Source: Hanleya hanleyi (lineage: Eukaryota > Mollusca > Polyplacophora > Lepidopleurida > Hanleyidae). Taken from it: DNA of 64,000 nt. Under the pieces are notes generated by a model that was given only the letters and a program-made list of their open reading frames with translations, was not told where the DNA came from and searched no databases. The position numbers were made by a program, and so were the translations under genes. Of this stretch, positions 23,799 through 35,114 are shown piece by piece (position 1 is the stretch's first letter; the number at the start of each line of letters is the position of its first letter). The stretch is taken from NCBI GenBank assembly GCA_036873755.1, contig JAVTVY010045343.1, positions 124,001 through 188,000 of the forward strand, read 5' to 3'.

Positions 23799-26700
23799 AT
23801 GGTGATGAGTGAAGCTACATGTAGTGATGGTAAGTAAGTTAGAAATATAATTATAATGTTATAACTTAATTGGCAAAACAATTCTAATTTCTAGTTAAAC
23901 TCAGAATGTTGTAATGTGGACCCTCTATGAGCTTTAACTATCAACAAGTTTCTCTTCATATACTTGGCATATTAAACAATTGATAATCTTCTCAGTAACT
24001 ACTGCAGCACTTACCCTTATATTTGCAGTCAAAATTAATGAAATAAATCAATTCACAAAGAAATATCCATAACTCAATCTGTCTCAAAATTCCTTTCAGA
24101 TCTACCCAGGTTCATCCAGGCAGTGTGAATTGCCATTGTTGCATTGTCAACTGGAAAAGCCCAGGCTTGGGGACCTCATGTGAAGATTGGCCATGCACCC
24201 CTGAAGGAAATACCCCGGAGGGTGAGATAAATAGGTTATATCACACCACTGCTTGTGTATTTCCTGTTCATGTCAAACCGTAGGATTTAACTTGCTAGGA
24301 AGTTTGAGGGGGGGGGGGAGGCATGTTAGCTCTCAATAAATCAGTTGACATCCTCACTTGTTGTTTTGAAATAATTTTCGTTTCCTGCTTATATTTCCAG
24401 AAGATTTGAGAATATTTCCATACCAAAGTTCTGATGAAATCGCAAAGGAATATTTATTAAAATAAATTGATAAAAAATACACTGTTGGCATAACCGATAT
24501 TTGCTATGATAAAAATGTGACCAGGAAAAGCAGGATAAATTATGATCAGATTTCCTATAACCCTGATAACAGGCTATATTTTAATTGTCTATTTATTGCA
24601 CTATTCTTGATCAAGGCTAAGGATTGCTGCATAATTCAATTGTACATCTGTACCCACATCTTGAAAATGAGAACATTTCATGCAACCAATCGGACATGTT
24701 CGAGGCGCACATTTCATCGACTCGGGGCAGACATGTGATCATGGAAATCATGCAGCGTCTATTGTTGAATTACTTCTTCGCCAAAGAGGAAATAGCATCA
24801 GGCAATATTACAGGACCAATACAACTGGATGACGAACATTGTTAAAATCATATTAGTGTACATTCTCAATATTTTTTCCAATTGTGATTGCGTTTTCATT
24901 TAGCGTTGATCCATTGCAATATTATTTAATGACGATATGCAATATAAATTCAAATAACAAATATATCTAAGCAACAATGTTACAATGGATTAAATTTATT
25001 TAACTTTTCAGACGAAGAAGACCACTATTCACACTGGTGGTTTTAAATCCAGGTTGGACCATATTATGGGGCAGAGCAGATATTCTAAGGTAGCTATTGA
25101 TTTATTGATTTTTGATACTGAGTTTGTGTCTTGGATTGAATGTAAATTTTATAAGGCCAATTCTCGTAAAGCAAGTAATTACTTGTATTCTACAAGTTGC
25201 TGCTACAAGTCACACTGTGTGAATGGGGCTGTAAACAGAGATGATTCTTAAGTAATTGATATATCATGTATTTTGTAGAAGACTCTGCCAGTTATAGAAG
25301 ACGACAGTGATGAGGAAGGAGGTTCGTTTGCCGAAACATCAGAAACATATGCTAATGTAAGTATAAATTACATTATTGACAGTGCACCACATAATGTAAC
25401 CATACTATAGTTTTCTCCATCACATCTACATGTAGCTTTCATTTTTTGTGTTTGCATTTTCGTGAGTGAAATAGTCCTATAACAGTCGACCAACACAGGC
25501 CATATTCATACAGCATCTGCATTTATTTAACTACAATGTAGTTTGTCATTCAAAAGTCCATGAACTGATCAAATACTTAATCCTTTGTTTCCAGATTTCC
25601 GACATCGAGAGTGTTGCTGATGATGATGGCACTCTGCGACAGACATTACGAAGAACTGAGGAAGAAAACAGGAAGCTACGAGCAGACATTGGCGATCTTC
25701 ATGAAACTTTGCAAAGTCTGAAAGGTAAGTCTGGCTCAGCATTCTTTCTGTATGCAAGATGGCCAAATAAGGGAATAAGACGTATGCATGAATATGTATT
25801 TGGAAATATATGGAAGGGTGTCCTTATACACATATATTCTGCAATAACTATTTTCCAAACAAATTTCCTCAAATGCTTTTCTTCAGATCAGCCATCAGTG
25901 GTTTCGCATTTTACACATGCATGATTCTCAGCGTAATGAATTATCTCCTTTATAATATAATTACCTCATTTAAATAGCATGAGAATGTACACATGATCCG
26001 TATTGTAATTTAACTATCCTCAATATGTTATGGCATTTGCGAATACATTTCTATTGTTTTTTGTTCTCTCATTAGATCTTCCAAGAATGGTTTTGGACTT
26101 GTCACAACTTGTACAGGAAGTGAAGCAAAGCTGTCAGTGCAATTGTGCTCAGGAGACAACTACCCCAGAGAGACATCCCTCACCGATGGTACATGCTGCT
26201 CCACTTGTACCAGAGTCCTCTCTATGCCGACTACCCAGTCACCAGCTCCATCTCCGCTGGTTGTTCGAACACCAGGTACCCTGGGATAGCAATCTCCAGT
26301 TTTCGCCATCTCACAGCATACCACCGAATTAGATGTTGACCTTGTAAGTCATATGTTTTTTTATCGTTCATAATAATAAAAGCTTTATCTATACTCCATT
26401 ACAAACTCTTTAGCCCAATACAAGCGTCTAGTCCGTCATTCATAATTCAGTCGTCGTCCATTAAAGAATATCCGCGTCCATAATCCAAAGGCCTATTCCA
26501 TATCCATAGGAATGTAATGATATATACAGAGAAAGGTAAATTGGGATATCCTTACATAAGTACAATATGTTTAAAACAGTGATACCCGAAGAACAATTTT
26601 ATAGTGAGTTTAAATACTTAAAGGGTCTTCTAAAGCTGACTGATCATTTTGGTAGCCTATTGAAACAAGTTGATGCTATTTATATTCACGCAGAATATTA

Positions 26701-27414
26701 CAACAGTTATTTTATCATCTTTCAGGCGGTGGTGTCTGGTAATGTATATCTGCCAAGACGAGTTGTACAGAACATTATCCGGAGTGATCCCCGAAAGATG
26801 GCCATGGATCTAATGTCAGCTTTATTCACAGAGTCAAATACTGGACCTGATGCAGACGTAAAACCACTCATTGAATCAAGACAAGATAACTGCTATACAA
26901 GGTAATTGTTCTTGTCTATGAAAATATCTCGGATCTTTTATCAGTTTTATGTACTGTGACAAAAACATTTTGAGCGCTTAGCGTCCCATAAGCCAGGTAT
27001 TCAAATTAAATTACCCCGCTATAATAAAATGCTGTAATACTTAAATAAAGAGCCAATCAAAGTAAAATTGCACAAGTATTAAACTTGGTTACCCACAAAC
27101 TTGCAGCTGCCTATTTGACTGAGTATATAAATTGGGGTTCCAAGCCTTTGGCAAGTTTAATCCATTTCTTTTCTGCATTGCAGCCCTATACTTCTAAATG
27201 TCTTTTAATGATGTGCTAATGAAATATTTTCTTTTACCCCTTTCGCTAAAGTACTACCAAAAGAAGTTTCCTGGCAAGGATAAGATATACAGGATTCTAT
27301 GAAGGCCAAACTGAATGGCGAACAGAAGTGCTACAGACGGAAGGAGAAGCACAGAGAGGCTCCCCACATCATTCCCCAGTGACAACATGGCACACTGATA
27401 TTATGTCATTCTAA
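23799..27414 (+). CDS. BEN-domain-like protein gene, multi-exon (possibly decaying)
   Basis: Exons inferred from splice motifs and phase: 23799-23829; 24100-24221 (or 24160-24221); 25012-25089; 25279-25356; 25595-25724; 26076-26343 (or to 26275); 26726-26901; 27252-27414. Exons 3-5 join in perfect phase and encode an acidic linker (EDDSDEEGG) and a charged coiled coil (LRRTEEENRKLRADI). Exon 7 encodes a BEN-like segment (RSDPRKMAMDLMSALFT), a family of DNA-binding or chromatin adaptor domains. Three oddities: the longer exon 2 has an in-frame TGA at 24126, avoidable with the acceptor at 24158-24159. Exon 6 to its strong donor is out of phase and needs either the weaker CAG/GTACCC donor or a frameshift. 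The last exon has a more BEN-like reading (QKKFPGK) one frame off. The family is fairly likely; intactness is uncertain. Confidence 0.6.
26419..26511 (-). mobile_element. retroelement 3' tail copy in BEN-like gene intron
   Basis: Minus-strand tail copy with the invariant TACAAGCG boundary at 26419, truncated at its other end after CCATATCCATA. It lies between exons 6 and 7 of the BEN-like gene, so it is probably tolerated intronic sequence. Confidence 0.75.
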
Positions 27415-27459
27415 TATATACCCTCTATATTTATGTGTATCCTGCGTTATTTTGTATAC

Positions 27460-27465
27460 AATAAA
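27460..27465 (+). terminator. AATAAA poly(A) signal of BEN-like gene
   Basis: AATAAA lies 46 bases after the TAA that closes the last exon, followed by a GT-containing stretch. Its position supports 27252-27414 as the terminal exon. Confidence 0.5.
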
Positions 27466-27834
27466 ATGTCCGTATGCACGGATCGGCTTCTGTTAAATGT
27501 CTTCATGGGTAACATGTCTTACATGTTACGTAATAGTACCTGTGTGTTATCTGAACATTACTGATCAGTTTCTGTTCAGTACACAGTAATTATTTGATCA
27601 GTACTGTTTAGAGAGCAATCACTGCTGTTCCATGTAGTTGCTGTAAGAGGTTATTCCTTTAAAAACTTCAGGACGTTGTGTATGTGCCATGACTTCAGTG
27701 ATACCAGGGACCAGAAGCGAGTTGACCTGATCCATTTTATTTACTGAACTCCACATTTAAAGGTTCACCTCATTTTCAGAAGAGTACCCTGAAAATAGCT
27801 ATGGAATATTGCTGAACTTCATAAATGATGCTAC

Positions 27835-28159
27835 AGGACAGTCCTATAGGATTCAATAGGACAGTCCATATAGGGTCCAATAGGACAGTCCTATGGGATT
27901 GCTGTGGGAAAATGTCCTACAGGATCCCATAAGATTTTGCCTATAGGATAGTCCTATAGGACTGTCCTATAGGAGTGTCCTATAGGACTGTCCTATTAGA
28001 TCCTATAGGACTGTCTCGTAAGATCCTATAGGACTGTCCTATAAGATCCTATAGGACTGTCCTATAGGACAATCCTATAGGACTGTCCTATAGGCAAAAT
28101 CCTATGGGATCGTATAGGACATTTTCTTATAGGAATCCTATAGGATTTTTTGGTAAGGG
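27835..28159. repeat. TCCTATAGGA palindromic array, locus 2
   Basis: Dense GTCCTATAGGAC palindromes end in TCCTATAGGATTTTTTGGTA followed by AGGG, the reverse complement of the left end of the 21067 array. The two loci lie in opposite orientation about 6.5 kb apart and flank the BEN-like gene. Strong cruciform potential. Confidence 0.75.
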
Positions 28160-29974
28160 AATGATCGGCTGATGCAGCAACAACAACATTTTCCCAGTTA
28201 GACGGCAGATTTTGAAATCGAAAACGAGGCCGCGCTATGTCATCAGTCATCTCAGACAGTCACGTGGTTGTGTATGAAGATTGGGGTGGCTCCTATAAAT
28301 AGTGATCCATTGAAAATGCTCGTATTAGTTTAAAATGGCGGAGTCGAATGATCAATCAGTGAAGTGGAGACAGGTGGAACAGTACGCTGACACTGTCTGT
28401 TAATATCTTGATTTAACAGAGAGTACTACAGTCTATATTCAAGTCGCGCTGAATATCGTGATCTCACGCGAGACCCGAATTGAAATTGAAACTGACATAG
28501 GGAGACTTGGTAGTTTCGAAGCTCCCAACACACTGCAATGGGTATCTCAGAACCGCCAATAGTCCGCGATCGATATTTGAGTGTTTGTCTGACCATCACT
28601 CGCGGTCTAAATACCTGTCGTCTTGGCAACGAGGTATATCTCGTGCACGCCAGCTCTGATCAAATATTAAATGAAAGCAAGAGCCTCAGGCGCATGTATC
28701 CAATGGATATATGAGTCTGAATTCAGTAAGTATTTAGCAGATGAAGCTACTACATAAAATCTGATGTGTGTCCACTCACAAGTTTACAGTTCTAAGACAA
28801 AATCTGAAAGAAGAACGACTCTACTAATGCAACCACACAAAAGATAAAGAGACACTGTATCAAGCCCAGAAGTTTTCTCTGATTTCATTTAAGACAACAT
28901 GCTTGAGACAATGCAAATGCTTCAGCACACCTGGCATCTGTAATCACTCTATGGACCATACAGGTAATATTCGTCATCTATGTCCGCCTGAGCATAGATC
29001 CAATGAAGACTTTCTGTGTTTTTGCAGCTCTGTACTCTCTGACGACGTTCTCCAGATGAGTGCTTTTTACGGTGGAGAGGTCAGGCTAACTGGAATGTAG
29101 AAGCAAAAAATACGTTGCTCCTACATTTCACTTAACCTGGCCTCTCCACCGCACAGCGCGCTCATCTGGAGTACGATATCACAAAGTGATAGTGACTTAT
29201 TGTATGTCTAATTATAAAAAATAAATATAATTATTTTAAATAAGATTATAGGTTTGCTGCACAGACAAGGTGATCACTCGATGATGAACATGAGTCACCC
29301 AACCATTTGATAACGCTCCACCAAACAAACGTGTCTCCGTGAACACGGTGTCTGTTGTTCAGAGAAAGTACCAAAGAGCTAGACTGGATTCAAATCCATT
29401 TATCCATTGGTAAATGAGGTCTGAGAACCTTGGGTGTATTCGGTACCTTACCAACAATGGCGTTCACGAGAAATATTCTCAAAGAAAAGTATTTAGACTG
29501 CGAGCGCTGTAGAGGCTGTCTGTTGGCCGGTTCAAGATACCCACGCACAGTTGACTCTTTTGCACGGTGTTGAGGGCTTCGAAACCGCCGAGTCTTCCAA
29601 TGTCAGTTTCAATTTCGAATTCGGGTCTCACGTTAGATCACGATCTTGGGCGAGACTTCACTGGAACGTTATATCAAAGGGCCTCATTTCCAATAAAATG
29701 ACTCCGTTAAGACAGTGAAAATGAGTTTTCACTCAACCAAAAGCCTGATGTTTGCATAATAACACTTTTCTGGATGTAGTCGTTGATTTAACAGGTATAA
29801 GAAAATTAGGGTCACCATAACTAAATTTGTGCGGAGACCGGCAAAGTCGCTTTCCAATGTTGCCTGGAGTAAAATGTTGATTGCGAGTTATCGCTCTAAT
29901 ATTACCCTCTCTATTTTTTGTATCCATGACACGTCTTCCATCAACGATCTTGATTTTGTCTCTGGAAAATACTA
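28160..29974. other. no gene recognised
   Basis: An inverted repeat is visible around 29055-29160: CCAGATGAGTG..TTTTACGGTGGAGAGGTCAGG against CCTGGCCTCTCCACCG..CTCATCTGGAG. It forms a ~45-bp foldback. No coding block is supported. Confidence 0.4.
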
Positions 29975-30961
29975 CAGGGGCGTCACTAGAATTTCAAAAG
30001 GGGAGGGGGTGCAAATGTTTTCAATTTGCAAGGGCGGATTTAGCGAAAGTTCATAGGGGGATCGACTGTCGCAGCACAACAGGCGAGTGTCCAGGGGCCG
30101 CCTAGGCCCCGGAATCACCGGGGTCCTAGATCGCCGGAGATGCGTTCTAAGCGTTTTCTCGGATATAAATCTGAACATAATGTAGGCAGATTTATGGTTC
30201 ACGTTTGTTTCGCATTTATAAACACACCTCGTGCCTGAATCCAGTTGACTTTCTAGTTATATTTAATACATAAAAAACGATGACCTTTACGTCATGGAAC
30301 ATTATGAAACAATACGCGTACCTATAGGACTGGTTTACACAAAGCTTAAATAAGCGAATCCTGTCAGATCAACTGGCGATGGTCCAGGGGCCGCCTAGGT
30401 CCCGGAAGCTCCGGGGTCCTAGATTGCCGGAGATGCCTTCTACGCGTTTTCCGGAAATAAATTTGAAAATAATGTATGTAGATTTAAGGTTATATTTTCA
30501 ATTTTGCTTCCCATAAGCACGCATCGATATTGAAAAATATCACACCTTATGCCGGACTCCATTTGACTTTCTGGATTAACGCGTACCGGTAATTACGAGA
30601 TACCGGTTTGGAAAAAAAATTTCAACATGGCCCCTATAGACGCTTCCGTATATAACAAACTACGTTCGTGTCAGTACATAGTGAAACCCCAACTTAAATA
30701 GTACGCTCACAAACCACATGAATAGATGATTGTCTGTTCAATACACTTATACTCTAATTACATGATCCACGTTCGTTTATTTTACGTGCATGCCCCCGTC
30801 GGAAAATTTAGAATTTTCCCTGTATTTTGGCGTAGTTTAATGCTAAACTGGGTGGGGGGGGGGAGGGGGGGTGATATCTTACAGAATTTTCGTATTTCCA
30901 ATCTACGGGCAAAAAGTGGGATGCGTTCGCACCACACGCACCATGGGTAGCGACGCCCTTG
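29975..30961. mobile_element. non-autonomous DNA element with CAGGGGCGTC termini
   Basis: The left end CAGGGGCGTCACTAG and right end CTAGC...: GGGTAGCGACGCCCTTG are inverted repeats of the hAT-like CAGGGGCG type. TACTA stands directly on both sides (29970-29974 and 30962-30966), a possible short target duplication, although hAT elements normally make 8 bp. Inside, a segment with GTCCAGGGGCCGCCTAGG and CCGGGGTCCTAGAT..GCCGGAGATGC occurs twice, near 30090 and 30380. No transposase frame. Confidence 0.65.
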
Positions 30962-30966
30962 TACTA

Positions 30967-31610
30967 GTCCCGGATTTGGTTTCTCCAGTTTGTAATTAAC
31001 CAGAAATTCCTTGTTCGGTGTTTGGCTTTTCCCAGCAAACTGAGCTCATTTTCTGATCTAGCCTGTCTCGATGATCAATATAATATTATCCATCCCCAAG
31101 CAATTACACTACGTGGAGAACTGGTATTAATCAAAGAGACACGAGGGAGAATATGATGGTAATCAATGATGTATGTAGATTACATCGAGTGATCATTCGA
31201 GTCGACGACTTTGGCAGATGTCTCTAGCGGGTCAAGTAGTTTAGATTTACTAGAAGGCTTTGGGTTATTAGGATTAAAAATTCACTGGTAATATACATCG
31301 ACCTTTATCCCCAATTACATAAATATGTCACATAAATGTCACGATATATAAACAAAGAAGAATAACTACCTTTTTATTTTTATTTTATTTATTCATTTAT
31401 TTATTTATTTCAGGGATCAACAGGTATACACCCAATAACTGATCCGAATAAATATTATATACAGACAATGAAGCAACATACACATAAAATTTATAAACTT
31501 AAATTACATATAGTGCTAAATATAAATAATTAAGACAGCTTTTATCACATAAGTCTTTCATTTTGAAATACACAACAGGATTAAAATAAGAAATAATAAT
31601 AAATTGAGGA
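30967..31610. other. no gene recognised
   Basis: AT-rich. An ATTT-rich run (31375-31411) is a simple repeat. Nothing else is supported. Confidence 0.35.
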
Positions 31611-32080
31611 TAATAGAAAGATCGTGTCCTGTAAACCGGATAAACTATGTGCGTATCGATATGGAAATGTATTTCCTCGTAATCACCTTTCAGATGTATG
31701 ATTGGACGGAGCATATCACATGATAATACACCAAAGAATGGGTATAACCAGAAATTTTCAAATGTAACAAACCGAAGGACGCATATACAGACACACACAT
31801 CTTCTCACAGCGTTTTCACGTGAGAGGAATGGTTCCGTTTCATTGCAGCTAGATTGTGTCTACAATTTTGATAGCGAACTGATAAACAAGATCCAAATAT
31901 ATTCTAGGTAAATCACAAATAGTGTTGTTAGGATTACCATGGGAATCGAACCCCCACTCAAATTTGTTCCCGGTAGGTCAGAAATGTTTTAAAAGTCACC
32001 TGGATGGTCTACATGATAATAAGAACAGAATATACATGTACCAATTTTAATCTCAAAACTCAAACTATATCACTTCTTTT
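31611..32080. repeat. tandem segmental duplication, copy 1
   Basis: About 470 bp that match 32276-32743 with few differences at an offset of about 663 bp. The minus-strand 99-codon open frames in both copies are duplicates of each other and show no recognisable domain. Confidence 0.85.
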
Positions 32081-32117
32081 ATACAATAGGTTAAAAATAA
32101 GAAATAATAATAAATTG

Positions 32118-32266
32118 TTTTCTTTGATAGGCATTTAGAAGTTGGCGTATATAACACAATGCTATTCTATGGATAACAACTTCTTTAAGTATATGAATAT
32201 ATATTCACATACACAGGTATGTCCACATACACAGGTATACAGATTTTTTGGTGTAATAATAAATTG
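32118..32266. mobile_element. 149-bp insertion at the start of duplication copy 2
   Basis: TAATAATAAATTG stands at 32105-32117 and again at 32254-32266, while copy 1 has it once (about 31594-31606). The intervening sequence, with a duplicated CACATACACAGGTAT, is absent from copy 1. It looks like an insertion with a 13-bp target duplication, or a replication-slippage insertion. Confidence 0.45.
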
Positions 32267-32275
32267 TATAAAAAC

Positions 32276-32743
32276 TAATAGAAAGATCGTGCCCTGTAAA
32301 TCGGATACACTGTGCGTATCTATATGGAAAAGTATTCCCTCGTAATCACCTTTCAGATGTATGATTGGACGGAGCATATCACATGATAATACACCAAAGA
32401 AGGGGTATAACCAGAAATTTTCAAATGTAACAAACCGAAGGACGCATATACAGACACACACATCTTCTCACAGCGTTTTCACGTGAGAGGAATGGTTCCG
32501 TTTCATTGCAGCTAGATTGTGTCTACAGTTTTGATAGCGAACTGATAAACAAGATCCAAATATATTCTAGGTAAATTACAAATAGTGTTGTTAGGATTAC
32601 CGTGAGAATCGAACCCCCACTCAAATTTGTTCCCGGTAGGTCAGAAATGTTTTAAAAGTCGCCTGGATGGTCTACATGATAATAAGAACAGAATATACAT
32701 ATACCAATTTTAATCTCAAAACTCAAACTATATCACTTCCTTT
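32276..32743. repeat. tandem segmental duplication, copy 2
   Basis: Second copy of 31611-32080. Differences are mostly substitutions and 1-3 bp indels. The A/T-rich start of the copy is interrupted by the inserted segment 32118-32266. Confidence 0.85.
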
Positions 32744-34661
32744 CCCGGATTAGAGAATATTTCAGATTTTATTTAACACTACACAGATAGTGTTTATAGC
32801 CTGGGGTTGTAAATCTGTTCAGTTTTAACCGCGGTTATCGACAGTAAGTTTACCACGTGAAAATTTTCCACATGAAGACTGATCGAATTCGAAGATCCAC
32901 GGTGGAGCATTCCACCTAGACACATCTGCATGGAAAGACGAAAGATCCACCATCTTGGCGATTTGATGAGGTGATGATAAGCGATAACTCAGGTTGGATA
33001 ATACATTGGCTGAAGAGGCGACAGAAACGTTTTTACAGATTTTACGTTGTGGACAGACTATCATCTGTTCCCAACACAATATCCAGTGTCACTTTAGACC
33101 TGGTCACCATACCGTTTCATGACATCGTTTTTTTCATAGGGACAGTTCTGGGACGACCGATACAAGTCACGTCTAAAAGACTCATCTTGCGGAAGTCTCG
33201 GGAATTATCTCGCCACATTCACGTGCGAACAAGAATCATTCCACATTGGCAGCTCGTTTTGGAGACGTCGATACACTTCACGTTCTGACAACTCAGAACG
33301 CGGTGAGGTAATGCGTGTATGAGTTGTAAGGGTCTTGCATTTCATGGCCGATTAACGTTAATTTCAAAGAATGCTGGTACCGTCGGATTTGTTCTGTGCT
33401 GGTACGTAGCCAGTCGGCTAAGAATTTCGTTTCAGGATCAATTCCAGCCTACGGTTAGGCCCCTCCGGGGTCGCATGTTGCGTTCAATTAAGATGAACAA
33501 CCGCATCATCGATCAGATTAACGTATCCTTTCGCAGGTACATGGTCATGATGGATGACAAGATCTGAATTGCACCGGAAAAATGATAAACCATATGGAAT
33601 GCGTTTGTATTGGAATACACCGTCATGTGATATAAATGCTGTCGGATATCTGCTGGCTTCTGTTAGAGTAACTTGGAGATAACTTTAAATAACTAATTTA
33701 CTCGCAATGGGGTTTATAATGAGGAAATAATTCCTCTTGCCGTTATGTTTTTGAAGCGAAAAAATGTTATCTTCTATCTGCACAAAAATCACAATTTTAG
33801 TAGGGATATTTTAATTTGGTGTCATATTTCTGATGCTTGTACATAAAGACGATCCTTACTGTAATATATATGAAAAAGCTAAAAAAAACAGACGAAAGTT
33901 TATTTTCAAATGACCCCGACGCTATTTGACTTCACTTTTCACTGTGAGCTTTTACAGTGCGTTGCTTGTGTATTTCCTCTCTTTGAAATACAGCGTTTCA
34001 TGCAAAATTGAAGAAACTATTTTTTTGCTTCACAGATGTATCTTCAAGGTAGATTATTCTCGGGTAAGCGCCATCTTCTTTAGAATAATTCCACTGAAAT
34101 ACTTAACCGAAATACTTCCATATGAACCCACTTTGATGATTTTGTTTCAAAATAGCTTCGCAATTGTTTCTTTAAATTATCGATTCCGTCATTGAACCTC
34201 AGAGAACCAAACTTTATATAACCACGTTTTCTAAGAGTGTACCTCCTGTTCGAACTGGATTCAACTTCAAACCCATTCAAGCTCGTCAACAAAGAGTGAT
34301 AACAAACAAAAGATGCAGTTCATGCTCTCATAATTTATTATAGGCTCTTCCAACTTCCTGATATGAGGCCCTATATAGAAGACTGATGATTTATTAATTT
34401 CATATTCCATGCATAGAATATAGAGAAGATAAACAGTGGTATCCACCGGATGTATCCCGTCTATACCTTATCACTATCAATACATCACCAATGTGAGAGG
34501 GCCTTAGGTTAACTCGTGATCTTATCGCAATGATTTCATATTTGATTTACTCACAAAATAATAATCGACAATAGTAAACAACTCCATGATGACAGACGCC
34601 CCATTTATTCTGTTGGAATTCCATCCGTTACTGTTTCTATCTGCCCACTATAATAATGATG
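32744..34661. other. no gene recognised
   Basis: Open frames of up to 105 codons on the plus strand (32971-33288) have no recognisable domain. No RNA gene or repeat pair was seen. Confidence 0.3.
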
Positions 34662-35114
34662 CACTCTTAAAATGAAAGTGTTGTATTTAACATTAACATT
34701 TTCTAAGAGTGACAACATTATATAAAGTGTATATATATTTATAACACACTTTACAATGCTGAATGTAATTGTTATAATGCTACTGATACAGCACTATATA
34801 ATGTTTGATATAACACATTTTTTCAACACTTTCTGAGAGTGTTACAAATACAAGCGTCTAGTCCGTCATTCATAATTCAGCCGTCGTCCATTAAAGAATA
34901 TCCGCGTCCATAATCCAAAGACCTATTCCATATCCATATAACAGTATTAGCACCAAATTCAAAAAAGACAATCATAGTATACATAAACATAGGCCAGTTA
35001 TTACACTTCATACAATGAATAATATAATTATTACACTTCATATTACACTTCATATAATGGTGTCACTCCTCGGACATTTATAATGTTAAATACAACACCT
35101 TCATTTTGAGAGTG
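34662..35114. mobile_element. foldback element CACTCTTAAAA, split by a tail insertion
   Basis: Left end CACTCTTAAAATGAAAGTGT and right end ACACC.TTCATTTTGAGAGTG are inverted. The inner ATTTAACATTA/TAATGTTAAATAC also pair. The same end type (CACTCTTAAAA) occurs at 58774. The tail copy 34849-34994 lies inside, so this element is the older of the two. Confidence 0.6.
34849..34994 (-). mobile_element. retroelement 3' tail nested in foldback element
   Basis: Minus-strand copy starting at the invariant TACAAGCG and ending near CATAGGCC. It is almost the same length as the copies at 1599 and 39601. Confidence 0.75.

Noticed and set aside
31499..32461. Two near-identical 99-codon minus-strand frames as a gene pair
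   Set aside because: They reflect a segmental duplication; differences do not favour synonymous sites by eye and no domain is seen.
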